A DNA stretch of 64,000 nt from Cranoglanis bouderius (lineage: Eukaryota > Chordata > Actinopteri > Siluriformes > Cranoglanididae), in assembly GCA_023630585.1 (NCBI GenBank), contig CM042551.1, positions 6,650,501 to 6,714,500 on the forward strand. The letters are read 5' to 3'. The notes under the pieces were generated by a model, which saw nothing but the letters and a program-made list of their open reading frames with translations, was not told the DNA's origin and made no database searches. This document shows, piece after piece, positions 35,008-40,978 of this stretch. The position numbers and the translations under genes are program-made. Numbering within the stretch: the first letter of the stretch is position 1; the number at the start of each line of letters is the position of its first letter.

Positions 35008-35966
35008 CTATTTTAAGCCCCTTATGATCTGGACCTGGATGCAGTTACACCTAATGCAAATGTATCAAAAGGGATCATCACATAGCACACACCTGTTGAT
35101 GCATCTCTTCAACATGCTTTTATTCAAGCCCACCTTGCATTTTCTATTAACCTGATAGAGGCGAGTAAAATACTGAAGTTTATCGATAATGCAAAAATGT
35201 TGTGATATATAATATAATATAATCATAGTACTCTTTTAGGTGTTGCTTTTGCACATTTTCTGCTGCACTGACAAATCCTTAGGGGGAAAAAAGGCTCAAC
35301 ACTGATGAGCATGAAGCGCATAACCCAAAATATATTAAAACCACTAAAGCATGCAAGGTTTAAATAGATTACAGGTTGGGTTGAAATAGGTTCGTGCACA
35401 AAACCACAGCGAGAAACTGGTAATCATGGGGATTTCTCAAACTGCCGCATGCTATATCGGTGCGTCCGCTCGTGCGCTCGGGCTATTTTTAGCGCGCGAC
35501 GTTTCCCCTGCAGAAACTAAACGGAAGAGATGCTCGGTAAACAGCCAACGTAGAGTTTGTTTGTTTTTTTTTACGTTGTTGTTTGTCCTAAATTAAAGCA
35601 GCAACGTATTTGAACTTGCATGTGAGAATACGGAAATAAAAGCACCGTGTAATACGGTTTCAATATATCCCATTCGACTGGAAGACTGGTGTAGGAAAAA
35701 AGGCGCATTTGTTCCATGGTTCAACCCTAAAAAACATTGCTTGTTATTGTTCTTGTCGTTGTTTGTAACAATTAACCGAATTTTTGCTGACACGCGTGCA
35801 CACGGGAAAGGGTTAAACTCGAGTCAAAGTCTATCTGAGATGACATGATGCTCTTGTCCTGCCCGTCACTCCTCAACGCTCTCAGCGGAAAATAAACGTG
35901 TTTTCACACTTACCGGAGTGTTGGTGCTGCTATGCCGCTGTCCGGATCGCGCGACAACCGTACAGT
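9682..35966 (-). CDS. hdac9: hdac9, class IIa histone deacetylase 9, 5' half of the gene (gene-level entry)
   Basis: Class IIa histone deacetylases are nuclear corepressors that bind MEF2 through an N-terminal domain and leave the nucleus when phosphorylated serines recruit 14-3-3. Four exons (14692-14903, 12890-13070, 10722-10839, 9682-9806) have GT-AG ends and join in phase. Their translation follows HDAC9 in order: a Gln-rich helix (LLIAEFQKQHQALLRQ, then HQAQLQEHIK), ELERHRREQ, the MEF2-binding helix STEVRQKLHNFLLNK, KDTPPP...KLWY and DDFPLRKT. HDAC9-type wording (RELLLIQ, HQAQLQEHIK, KLWY) separates it from HDAC4, 5 and 7. Neighbouring snx13 fits vertebrate synteny. At least two alternative 5' ends are visible. 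The nuclear localisation region and deacetylase domain lie beyond position 1. I cannot tell which teleost ohnologue (a or b) this is. The orthology call is strong; the 5' ends are inferred. Confidence 0.9.
10226..10251. repeat. (ATC)n microsatellite
   Basis: CATCAT repeated; the poly-His frame it makes is not coding. It lies in the 915 bp hdac9 intron 9807-10721, which is otherwise unremarkable. Confidence 0.95.
10722..10839 (-). CDS. hdac9: hdac9 coding exon with the MEF2-binding helix
   Basis: The 118 bp exon lies between a CAG acceptor (10840-10842) and a GTAAGT donor (10716-10721). It completes a serine codon with the previous exon, giving SKES then AMASTEVRQKLHNFLLNK. This is the amphipathic helix by which class IIa HDACs grip the MADS/MEF2 domain; the hydrophobic positions V, L, F, LL are kept. 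It continues as KDTPPPGHPLNQHAKLWY, close to the human KDTPTNGKNHSVSRHPKLWY. Confidence 0.93.
11371..12042 (+). mobile_element. mariner-like DNA transposon, deletion derivative in a TA site
   Basis: Starts TACAGGGTGTCCCAAAAG (11371). An inverted match CTTTTGGGACAACCTGTA ends at 11830, and a further end-like AACACCTTGTA ends at 12042. The flanks rejoin at TA to give the unbroken repeat R seen at 399-480. The plus strand keeps the transposase N-terminal helix-turn-helix domain (TKEERIEISLVAGSES; INKFKKTGSVADQPRSGRPR) but no DDD/E catalytic part. A (TA)n run lies at 11455-11526. Bases 11831-12040 may be a residual 3' part or a second insertion. Confidence 0.7.
11455..11526. repeat. (TA)n microsatellite inside the mariner-like element
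   Basis: About 36 TA units followed by poly-T; same relative position as the (TA)n at 270-332 in the sister copy. Confidence 0.95.
12130..12530. mobile_element. nonautonomous DNA transposon, family B copy 2
   Basis: GACACTGGAGACTCCTTCC, CATCCGCCATATAAGTC and TTAATCAACACCTTGACC align in order with 8828-9330. The terminal CTGTGGTATA is missing, so the right end is eroded. Confidence 0.6.
12890..13070 (-). CDS. hdac9: hdac9 coding exon, glutamine/glutamate-rich coiled coil with an acidic stretch
   Basis: The 181 bp exon enters in phase 0 and leaves in phase 1. The donor is GTACGT (12884-12889); the acceptor CAG is 13071-13073. A second CAG six bases into the exon (13065-13067) could act as an alternative acceptor and drop two residues. 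It encodes LQQALLTLRQQQEALAEE, then an acidic run rich in Glu with PEIEIDEE, then ELERHRREQPQ and KKERSKE. ELERHRREQ matches VERHRREQ of human HDAC9; the acidic run has no obvious counterpart in mammalian HDAC9. Confidence 0.9.
13559..13945. mobile_element. 387 bp MITE with CGTTTACATGCAC-type inverted ends
   Basis: Left end TGACTACGTTTACATGCACA, right end (reverse complement) TGATTACGTTTACACGCACA, inverted over about 25 bp. Inner (A/G)ATATTC motifs occur on both sides. Noncoding; probably PIF/Harbinger or hAT derived. It lies in hdac9 intron 13071-14691. Confidence 0.7.
14692..14903 (-). CDS. hdac9: hdac9 first common coding exon, glutamine-rich oligomerisation helix
   Basis: The 212 bp exon needs a phase-1 upstream exon: two bases complete a glycine codon, then 70 codons. 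It starts SELLSPVGRSEVSMPEWERD and continues RELLLIQRQQQIQKQ, LLIAEFQKQHQALLRQ, HQAQLQEHIK, the tetramerising Gln-rich helix typical of class IIa HDACs. The donor is GTCTGA, weaker than the other donors. The acceptor is TGTGTGTCAG, and the pyrimidine tract before it is a (CT)n microsatellite of about 80 bases. The PLDLR CtBP-binding motif of mammalian HDAC9 is not seen here. Confidence 0.92.
14913..14992. repeat. (AG)n microsatellite forming an hdac9 splice-acceptor pyrimidine tract
   Basis: About 40 AG units on the plus strand. On the hdac9 strand it is (CT)n ending TGTGTGTCAG directly before the exon 14692-14903. Confidence 0.95.
15795..15929 (+). mobile_element. LINE 3' tail with (AAT)n
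   Basis: GTGACAAATAAACTTGAA (15849-15866) is a typical fish LINE 3' terminus, followed by (AAT)n to 15929. The body is too short to classify. Confidence 0.5.
16675..17302. mobile_element. Tc1/mariner-type nonautonomous element, right end lost
   Basis: TACAGTCCCATCTGAAACTA starts at a TA. Inner long inverted repeats pair 16795-16875 (CCTGGTATTTACATCTAGAC) with 17228-17302 (...TAAAAAATACCAGG). The outer right end is absent. No transposase remains. Confidence 0.55.
17640..18035. mobile_element. nonautonomous DNA transposon, family B copy 3
   Basis: ACAAGTTAGTTCCTGTTATC, GACACTGGAGACTCCTTCC, GCCATACAAGTCC and TTAATCAACACCTTCCGACC follow the same order as in 8828-9330. Confidence 0.6.
19611..19639. 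repeat. (CA)n microsatellite
   Basis: About 14 CA units. Confidence 0.95.
20050..20340. promoter_or_regulatory. low-repeat block: candidate conserved noncoding element
   Basis: No simple repeats or transposon motifs. It contains TTTATAAATAAAG (20060-20072) and GGTTTTATTAGG (homeodomain-like cores). It lies in the hdac9 intron. Enhancer function is inference from family knowledge only. Confidence 0.28.
20820..20904. repeat. (TA)n-(TG)n compound microsatellite
   Basis: About 17 TA units run into about 25 TG units. Confidence 0.96.
21640..21990. promoter_or_regulatory. low-repeat block with AP-1/MAF-like sites: candidate enhancer
   Basis: TGCTCAGCA (21645-21653), TGACTCA (21806-21812) and TGAGTCA (21850-21856) lie within about 210 bp in an otherwise repeat-free stretch of the hdac9 intron. 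Confidence 0.33.
22054..22132. repeat. (AT)n microsatellite
   Basis: About 38 AT units. Confidence 0.96.
22644..22813. repeat. 34-bp minisatellite, five units
   Basis: Units start at 22644, 22678, 22712, 22746 and 22780, each of the form AGAACCA(T/C)T...AAATCTAGGTT.A.TCT, exactly 34 bases with scattered substitutions. Confidence 0.88.
22801..23260. repeat. direct duplication downstream of the minisatellite
   Basis: 22801-22966 (AGGCTTTGTTGGCCTCTGAG, AACTGAGCGGTTCC, AAGATATCCAAAGAACCCTG-like text) recurs at 23098-23255 about 297 bases on, with small gaps. Confidence 0.7.
23275..23512 (+). pseudogene. L2-like LINE 3' end
   Basis: TTTAGATCCAGATTAAAAGC reads FRSRLKAYLT, like the last residues of L2-type ORF2. 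It is followed by AATATAAATAAAGGTTATTA and an (ATT)n tail. Confidence 0.5.
23660..23744. repeat. (CA)n-(CT)n compound microsatellite
   Basis: About 22 CA units then about 20 TC units. Confidence 0.96.
24309..24388. repeat. (GT)n-(GA)n microsatellite at the hdac9 exon donor
   Basis: It ends within a few bases of the 24394 exon boundary; on the gene strand the intron starts GTACCCC then (TC)n. Confidence 0.95.
24394..24493 (-). CDS. hdac9: hdac9 proximal alternative 5' coding exon
   Basis: Reading from the ATG at 24493-24491 gives MLQTIYESESRIPAEWLRNL and then LDTHSISSSVIGS, 33 codons plus one base. The donor GTACCC lies at 24388-24393 and leaves phase 1, exactly what the exon at 14692-14903 needs, so the join makes VIGS-G-SELLSPVG in frame. 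A CAG at 24495-24497, one base before the ATG, could be an acceptor; otherwise this is a first exon with its own promoter above 24500. The intron begins directly with a (CT)n/(CA)n microsatellite. The call rests on phase and open frame; I did not recognise the peptide with certainty. Confidence 0.65.
24848..24911. repeat. (CT)n microsatellite
   Basis: Preceded by poly-C; about 30 units with one GC break. Confidence 0.95.
26005..26687 (-). mobile_element. Tc1-like DNA transposon, internally deleted
   Basis: TA target sites at 26005-26006 and 26686-26687. Inverted ends ACAACCCCAATTCCAAAAAA and (reverse complement) ACAACCCCAATTCCAAAAAA agree. The minus strand encodes the paired-like N-terminal DNA-binding region (FVEQFQNNVPQCKIAKTIYI, GRKSILHARDPRALRRHCIK, SVNTVRCAIH) and then runs straight into the terminal repeat, so the DDE catalytic domain is deleted. 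Confidence 0.82.
27790..27841. repeat. (CT)n-(CA)n microsatellite
   Basis: CTCTCT run then about 14 CA units. Confidence 0.93.
28345..29170 (-). pseudogene. non-LTR retrotransposon fragment, reverse-transcriptase C-terminal end
   Basis: The minus strand reads ERLGVEPLILQIESSQGRWF, GHLTMMHPGRLPVELYQACP, TGRRKCGADPGHVGEITSHS and REVCNNLLTLLPP, the end of a fish LINE ORF2 (canonical RWFGHL..MP.GRLP, TGRR.RGRP.T.WRDYIS). Text up to about 29170 still resembles the more N-terminal RT region but is broken. The 3' tail is (AATG)n at 28345-28363. Clade not assigned. Confidence 0.72.
30187..30660. repeat. dispersed repeat X, copy 1 (uninterrupted)
   Basis: GATGAAGATTCTCTAAAGAC, CCATTAGCATGTTT, ACCATATTTGTAG, CGTCCTCCTATTGGTGG and AGCAAAATCAGGTTG align in order with 42112-42147 plus 42465-42880. 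In this copy no insertion interrupts the CCTGTG position. Confidence 0.65.
31993..32522. mobile_element. 530 bp MITE with perfect inverted ends in a TA site
   Basis: TACAGTACTGTGCAAAAGTT at 31993 is exactly mirrored by AACTTTTGCACAGTACTGTA ending at 32522; the identity extends over TTTAGGCAC. No coding capacity. A Tc1/mariner-type nonautonomous element; sharp ends suggest a young copy. Confidence 0.88.
32800..33152. mobile_element. fish 'GGTTCTTT...AAGAACC' type DNA element, degenerate
   Basis: Repeated GGTTCTT/AAGAACC words in both orientations, with an end-like AACCTTTATTTTTAAGAGTG at 33127-33146. Possibly related to the AGAACC text at 22644-23260. Confidence 0.4.
33195..33378 (-). mobile_element. 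tRNA-derived SINE
   Basis: Minus strand: AGCGGTAGCTCGGTGGTTAA (A box), GTGTTCAAATCCCAG (B box), CACTATTGGGCCCTTGAGCA, ending in GCTCTGGATAAGGGTATCTG, the conserved 3' motif of this fish family. Essentially full length. Confidence 0.85.
33780..33948 (-). CDS. hdac9: candidate hdac9 distal 5' exon
   Basis: A 169 bp open segment with acceptor TTTCAG (33949-33954) and donor GTGGCT (33774-33779). It reads VSGIFKASVSQRSRLPETSR...MPEALLRFLAEESEQMETLLA without a stop. It enters in phase 0 from the exon at 34013-34092 and leaves in phase 1, so it can splice in frame to the common exon at 14692-14903. It could instead be untranslated leader. I do not recognise the peptide. Confidence 0.42.
34013..34092 (-). 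CDS. hdac9: candidate hdac9 distal 5' exon with the first ATG
   Basis: An 80 bp segment with a good acceptor (TATTTCCCAG, to 34093) and donor (CAG then GTAATA, to 34012). The first ATG (34045-34043) gives MLLTWAPLSTQ, then phase 0 into 33780-33948. A second ATG (GACATGG, better initiation context) is in another frame and would stop after 12 residues. If spliced to the CpG-rich exon near 35.9 kb, an in-frame TAG upstream makes 34045 the first usable start. It may be partly or wholly 5' untranslated. Confidence 0.42.
34290..34500 (+). mobile_element. tRNA-derived SINE, decayed
   Basis: GTTGCCGCCTCACAGCTCCA, CTGGTTCGATCCTGAGG (B box), GTGGAGTTTCACACGTTCTC and GACTCTAAATTGCCCCTAGG, followed by (TG)n at 34509-34549. 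Confidence 0.75.
34585..35110. repeat. imperfect direct duplication, about 305 bp apart
   Basis: TGGATGATACACAACA, CATCCATATTTATCTTCATT, CATGCATTGTC, ATGATCCGGACCGGATGCAG and CACACCTACTGAT (34588-34800) recur in order at 34890-35105. A poly-A run splits the second copy. Confidence 0.75.
35483..35492. promoter_or_regulatory. perfect MEF2 consensus site near the hdac9 promoter
   Basis: CTATTTTTAG fits YTAWWWWTAR at every position. It lies about 430 bp downstream of the candidate distal hdac9 first exon, inside the CpG-rich pocket. MEF2 is known to activate HDAC9, and HDAC9 in turn represses MEF2. Function here is inference. Confidence 0.45.
35914..35966 (-). other. hdac9: candidate hdac9 distal first exon, 5' untranslated
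   Basis: On the minus strand a consensus donor (TCCG then GTAAGT) sits at 35908-35913, at the gene-side edge of a CpG-dense block. The upper boundary is an estimate, about 30 bases downstream of a TATA-like TTATTTAA (35995-36002). No long open frame and no ATG lie in the exon. It is assigned to hdac9 by position and strand; cDNA would settle it. Confidence 0.5.
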
Positions 35967-36048
35967 TCCGCTCAGCCCGTGCGCGCGCGACTGATTAAAT
36001 AAGCGGACCCGCGGCTGCGCCCTGCACGCGCATGATGCCGATGGCCAT

Positions 36049-36095
36049 GTCCCAAACCGCACACTACCCTACTAAACAGTGCGCCCTAGTATCCC

Positions 36096-36167
<72 letters not shown>

Positions 36168-36240
36168 TAACTATGGTAACCAAAAGGGGGCGTATATTTT
36201 TGGCACACTGTTTAGTAGGTTAGTATGAGGGTGTTTGGGA
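36049..36240. mobile_element. MITE upstream of hdac9, expanded by (TG)n
   Basis: TCCCAAACCGCACACTACCC and CCTACTAAACAGTGCG (36049-36082) are mirrored by CACTGTTTAGTAGG and GAGGGTGTTTGGGA (36205-36240). The centre is filled by (TG)n at about 36098-36166. A related end, CTGTGTCCCAAATGACGCAC, lies at 46672. Confidence 0.7.
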
Positions 36241-36296
36241 GGAAGCCTGTGTTACGTGTTGCTGCTAACGGTGACCATACATGAGCGCGCGCGCGC

Positions 36297-36307
36297 ACGC
36301 ACGCACG

Positions 36308-36338
<31 letters not shown>
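36297..36338. repeat. (GCAC)n-(CA)n microsatellite
   Basis: ACGCACGC run followed by ATATAC(AC)n. Confidence 0.9.
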
Positions 36339-36666
36339 GCAAAGGCGCGTGATAAAAATAGCACAATGACACCATAGAGACAGCAGCAGGTCCACTTCAC
36401 ATCCTCATGTCCTCACGAACAGCAGAATTTGAACAAAAACACCAGATATGAATATTTATATTTACATTTATATATCATTTAATTCTATAAAATATACAGA
36501 CACGCTTCAATCATATTCTTTTGAATGTAAAAGACTTATATTTCTCATATATTGGTAAGTAAATGTTGTTTTCTACATATCACATGCACACGTTTGAGTG
36601 CAAAAGTTTGCACACCCTCACTGTGAAATCAGGAAACCATTCCTTCATTAAGAAAAGTAATTATAA

Positions 36667-36961
36667 TGGCATAGAGGTCAGCACGTTTGCCTCACACCTC
36701 CGGGGTTGGGGGTTCAAATCCTGGTTCCACCCTGTGTGCGCAGAGTTTGCGTGTTCTGCTTTGGGGGTTTCCTTCAGGTTCTCCAGTTTCCTCCCCCAGT
36801 CCAAAGACATGCGTTGTAGGCTGATTGGCATCTCTAAATTGTCCGTAGTGTGTGACTGTGTGTGTGCCATTGTGTCCTGAGATGGGTTGGCACCCTGTCC
36901 AGGGTGTCCCCCTCCTTGTGCCCTGAGTCACCTGGGATAGATGGATGGATGGATGGATGAA
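36667..36961 (+). mobile_element. tRNA-derived SINE, full length, (GGAT)n tail
   Basis: TGGCATAGAGGTCAGCACG (A box), GGGGGTTCAAATCCTGG (B box), TCCAGTTTCCTCCCCCAGTC, CAAAGACATGCGTTGTAGGC, AAATTGTCCGTAGTGTGTGA, GGGTTGGCACCCTGTCCAGG and tail GGATGGATGGATGGATGA. Same family as the copies at 5383, 47695 and 57127. Confidence 0.85.
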
Positions 36962-37516
36962 TTCATTAGCAAACTATGTAGTATTAGTCAAACTTATGAG
37001 TAGCAAACCTACAGAGACTGAATGATGATTTCAGGCAAAAGAGTTTCATATAAGTAATAAAAGTTCTCACATGAAAACATGACAGTAACTTAATTTCATC
37101 AATTAAAAAAATGACTTTTTACTTTGTAGTACTTTAAACTTTTTTTATTTTTTTTATTTTATTTTATTTTATTTTTTTTACTTTCATTTGAGTCCATTTT
37201 TGGCTGAATACCTCCACCTTTAATTAAGATTTTGACACATAATTTATACTTTCACTTATGGATCATTTCTCAGTGCCTTTTCTACCCCTGACGTTCAGTT
37301 ATGTATGCAGACCCTAAACCACTGGCTGCTTTAAAAATCAGCAAATGAACCTTAATGTTTCCGAAGTTGGTATTTGGATGAGAAAGTGAATGGAGAAAGT
37401 GAATGCAGATTTACACACTGTAGTTTACGGCCATAAAGTGTCCAAGGGTTCAAAGTTTGCTTTACCTTGTGATTGATAATATCATGTGAAAGGTTGTGAC
37501 TCAGCCAGACCTGAAT

Positions 37517-37518
<2 letters not shown>

Positions 37519-37576
<58 letters not shown>
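37519..37576. repeat. (TG)n microsatellite
   Basis: About 28 units. Confidence 0.96.
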
Positions 37577-37578
<2 letters not shown>

Positions 37579-37844
37579 CAGTGTTGCAGTGTCAACGTGA
37601 TGCTTAGTCCATTGAAATCTTGCATTTTGCTAATAAGGTGCTATATACTGAAACAAGGAGATATGACAAGCGAGACACCTCAGGCTCATGTATGATGGGG
37701 AACCTGGTTACTGTGACCTCCTACAGAGCCTCAGATGGAACCTGGGATTATGTTTATCTGTACCCGTGTGTACAGTGTGACCCACTTGGAACTTTACTCA
37801 ATCTGAGACAGGTATCTCTATAAACATGCTCTCACTCTCACTCA

Positions 37845-38106
<262 letters not shown>

Positions 38107-38716
38107 ATTTACACAGAACTTGAAAAAGTCAGAAAAGAGTTGGTGTTAGATCCCAAAATGGTTGGGAATACAGCATTTTGTATCAAAAATATAAACCTAG
38201 TCTGATTTTTTAAAAAACTTTTTAAAAAATTTTTATTAGATTTTTTTAATTTAAATTTTATTCTTATATTCGCCTCATACATCCTGATTTTTGGTAAACA
38301 TGAACAATAATACATTAGAAATCAAACATTAATGCACTGGCATGGTGTTTGTCGTTACAGCAAGAATTCTGTGCTATGAGGGTAAAAAAGAGGGGTAAAA
38401 GCAACATTGTACATGGCATTAGAGGACGAGTTTGTAATATTTACAGCCCTCTGCTACCTGTGAAATTAATTACACTTGGAAACATTGGCACTGAAAAGGA
38501 GGAAAAGGAGGTGGAGCTAAGCAGCTCTGTTTCAGCTGAGAGAGAGGAGCTGGTTTCTGGGCCAGAAAAACATCTGTTCTATTCTATTCTATTCTATTCT
38601 GTTCTATTCTATTCTAATAAAAATTATGATATTCTAGTCTAATAAATCTATCCTTTTTCCATGTCCGTTCTGATTAAACTCCATATTACTCTAATCTATT
38701 CTATTTTATTCTATTC

Positions 38717-40085
38717 TACAGTGCTGTGAAAAAGTATTTCTAAGTTTCAGAAATTAAAACAAAATCTAAGATTTAACAAAGGCAGCCTGAGTAAACACAA
38801 AATACTGTTTTTTAAATGATAATGTTATTTATTGAAGCAAAAAAGTTATCCAATACCAACTAGGCCTGTGTGAAAATGTATTTGCCCCTGTAGTTACTAA
38901 TTCTCCCAAATCTATGAAATTGCATTCATAATGGGGTTCAGCTGGACTGGACGCAACCAGGCCTGATTACTGCAAACCCTGTTCAATCAAATCAACACTT
39001 AACTAGAACTTTTTCAACAGCATGTAGTTGGTTAAAAGGTCTTACCCAGTAACACACTATGCCAAAGTTGAAAGAAATTCCAGAAATTATGAGGAAGAAA
39101 GTGATTGAAATGCATCAGTCTGGGAAGGATTACAAAGCTATTTCAAACTCTCTGAGACTCCAAAGGACCACAGTGAGAGACATTATCTCCAAATGGAAAA
39201 ACTCTGCACAGTAGTGAACCTTCCCAGAAGTGGCCGAACTTCAAAAGTTCCTCCAAGAGCACAGCAACTACTCATCCAGCAAATCACAAAAGAGCTGAGG
39301 ACAACATCAAAGGACCTACAGGCCTCTTTTGCATCAATAAAGGTCACTGGTCATGACTCCACTATCAGAAAGACACTGGGCAAAAATGGCATCCATGGAA
39401 GAGTGGCGAGGCGAAAACCACTGCTAACCCAGAACAACATTAAGGCTCATCTGAATTTTGCCAAAACACAACTTAATGATCCTCAAACCTTTTGGGAGAA
39501 TGTTCTGTGGATTGATGAGTTGAAAGTGGAACCGTTTGGAAGACAGGGGTCCCGTTACATCTGGCATAAACCAAACACTGAATTCCACAAAAAGAACATC
39601 ATACCTACGGTCAAGCATGGTGGTGGAAGTGTGATGGTGTGGGGATGCTTTGCTGCTTCAGGGCCTGAGCAACTTGCAATAATTGAGGGAAACATGAATT
39701 CTGCTCTCTACCAGAAAATCCTAAAGGAGAATGTCCGGTCTTCAGTCCGTAAGTTGAAACTCAAGCGCAACTGCAGCAAGACAGTGATCCAAAGACTGAT
39801 CTCCAGTTATCAAAAGTGTTTAGTTGCAGTTATTGCTGCTAAAGGTGGCACAACCAGATTTTAAGTTTAAGGGGGCAGTTCGTTTTTCACAGGTGATAGG
39901 TGTTGGATAACTTTTTTTTTTTTTTTTTGCTTCAATAAAAAAATAATAAATAAATAAAAACTGTATTGTGTGTTTACTCAGGTTGCCTTTGTTTTATGTT
40001 GTATTTCGTTTGAAGATCTATAACTATTTAATGAGATATACACAAAAACAGAATAAATCAGCAAATATTTTTTCACAGCACTGTA
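38717..40085 (+). mobile_element. Tc1 transposon with both terminal repeats
   Basis: TA target sites at 38717-38718 and 40084-40085. Left end TACAGTGCTGTGAAAAAGTA, right end (reverse complement) TACAGTGCTGTGAAAAAATA. About 1.37 kb. It carries one damaged transposase gene. Confidence 0.88.
39059..39864 (+). pseudogene. Tc1 transposase, frameshifted and internally deleted
   Basis: Starts ATG at 39059 (MPKLKEIPEIMRKKVIEMHQ), with the helix-turn-helix (AISNSLRLQRTTVRDIISKW). A frameshift around 39190-39205 moves the rest into another frame (PRSGRTSKVPPRAQQLL..., TIRKTLGKNGIHGRVARRKP). The first catalytic Asp lies in VLWIDELKVE and the GGGSVMVWGCFAASG block is intact. After KLKLKRNC the frame jumps to IQRLISSYQKC: the segment with the second Asp and the DLNPIE block is gone. 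Two of three catalytic acidic residues are missing, so it cannot be active. Confidence 0.9.
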
Positions 40086-40734
40086 TTCTGATAAAACTGT
40101 TCCCTTCTACTATGATTAAACTCTATTCTATTCTATTCTGTTATAATAAAATGTATTCTATTCCAGTTTAATGAATCTATTCTATTCGGATAAAACTCCA
40201 TTCTATTCTATTCCATTAGAAAACCCTACTTGACTCTTTTATCATAAAACTCTATTCTATTCCATTTTATTCTAGTAAAACTGTTTTCTATTCTACTGCG
40301 ATTTATTCTATTCCATTCTAGTCTATTCTACCTTCCTCTACTCTACTTTACCCAGTTCTTTCTTCCTAAATGTAACATGTTTTGATATGCGAGTCATGGT
40401 GATGATTAAGCGTATATGCAAATTAGTCTATGGCGTTGTCTGGTGACTTCTGGCGACTTTCTGAGAACACAGTACCTTAGCTACTTTCCCCTGAAAACAG
40501 TTGGAAACACTGGTTGAGCGGAGGTCCTGTAGTGGTGAAGGAAGGCTGAATAACTTCCATAGCAACACACGCGTTGCAGTTAGTAACTGTATTTATTTAT
40601 TTATTTATTTATTTATTTTTTTGACTCAATAAAATGTTAATAAATGTAAAGTGTAAAACAACATCTTGAACGTGTAAATATCTTCTTTTTTTTATTCGCT
40701 TCAGTTTGAGCTGAATGCCTTTGCACTAATCACG

Positions 40735-40966
40735 GGTGAATGTGTCGCGTCTCGTCACTCCGACCAATCAGGACGCGGCCTAGGCGTCTGGGCGGGGCAT
40801 CCTACACGTAAACCTTGCAATATGGAGACTCCTCGGAGAGTGCAGCGGGTCTGGCAGCCTGTTTGTTTTTAAAAATTAAAATAAGAAACCCGTAAGAGCG
40901 CTGTAACACAGCTGGTAAAATGTGCTGGGGTTAACGTGCGCGGCTTCTGCCTCGACGTCTCACACC
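40735..40966 (+). promoter_or_regulatory. snx13: snx13 CpG-island promoter and 5' untranslated region
   Basis: A CG-rich, TATA-less block with a CCAAT box (40764-40768), a GC/Sp1 box (GGGCGGGGC, 40790-40798) and a YY1-like CAATATGG (40818-40825). Two short upstream frames precede the main ATG: 40822-40872 (16 codons, METPRRVQRV...) and 40920-40934 (MCWG). Whether the first is transcribed depends on the unmapped start site. Confidence 0.7.
40822..40872 (+). other. candidate upstream ORF in the snx13 leader
   Basis: ATG to TAA, 16 codons (METPRRVQRVWQPVCF), ending 94 bases before the main ATG. A second mini-frame at 40920-40934 encodes MCWG. Upstream frames can lower main-frame translation; that role is inference. 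Confidence 0.4.
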
Positions 40967-40978
40967 ATGTTTGCAGAG
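40967..40978 (+). CDS. snx13: snx13 coding part of exon 1
   Basis: ATG TTT GCA GAG (MFAE) followed by the donor GTGAGT at 40979. It joins in phase 0 to exon 2 (ASLSVWGWG), matching the human start MLTEASLSIWGWG. The 5' untranslated part reaches back to an unknown start near 40.75-40.82 kb. Confidence 0.92.

Larger units (their letters stand above)
35460..36030 (-). promoter_or_regulatory. hdac9: CpG-rich distal promoter region of hdac9
   Basis: Rich in CG dinucleotides (GCGCGCGC near 35981-35989, GCGCGCGACG near 35492) against an AT-rich background. It holds a TATA-like TTATTTAA on the minus strand (35995-36002), the candidate first exon, and a perfect MEF2 box at 35483-35492 in what would be the start of intron 1. 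A MITE filled with (TG)n lies directly upstream (36049-36240), so the upstream promoter may be short. Confidence 0.55.
38578..40350. repeat. (ATTCT)n pentanucleotide array split by a Tc1 element
   Basis: Perfect and near-perfect ATTCT/CTATT units at 38578-38716 and degenerate ones at 40086-40350, on either side of the transposon. Confidence 0.85.

Noticed and set aside
36667..36760. Possible functional tRNA gene (A and B boxes)
   Set aside because: The body, (GGAT)n tail and several copies (5383, 47695, 57127) show a SINE; no clover-leaf with a proper anticodon arm was evident.
40822..40872. ATG at 40822 as the snx13 start
   Set aside because: Its frame stops after 16 codons; the ATG at 40967 joins in phase to exon 2 and gives the family N-terminus.
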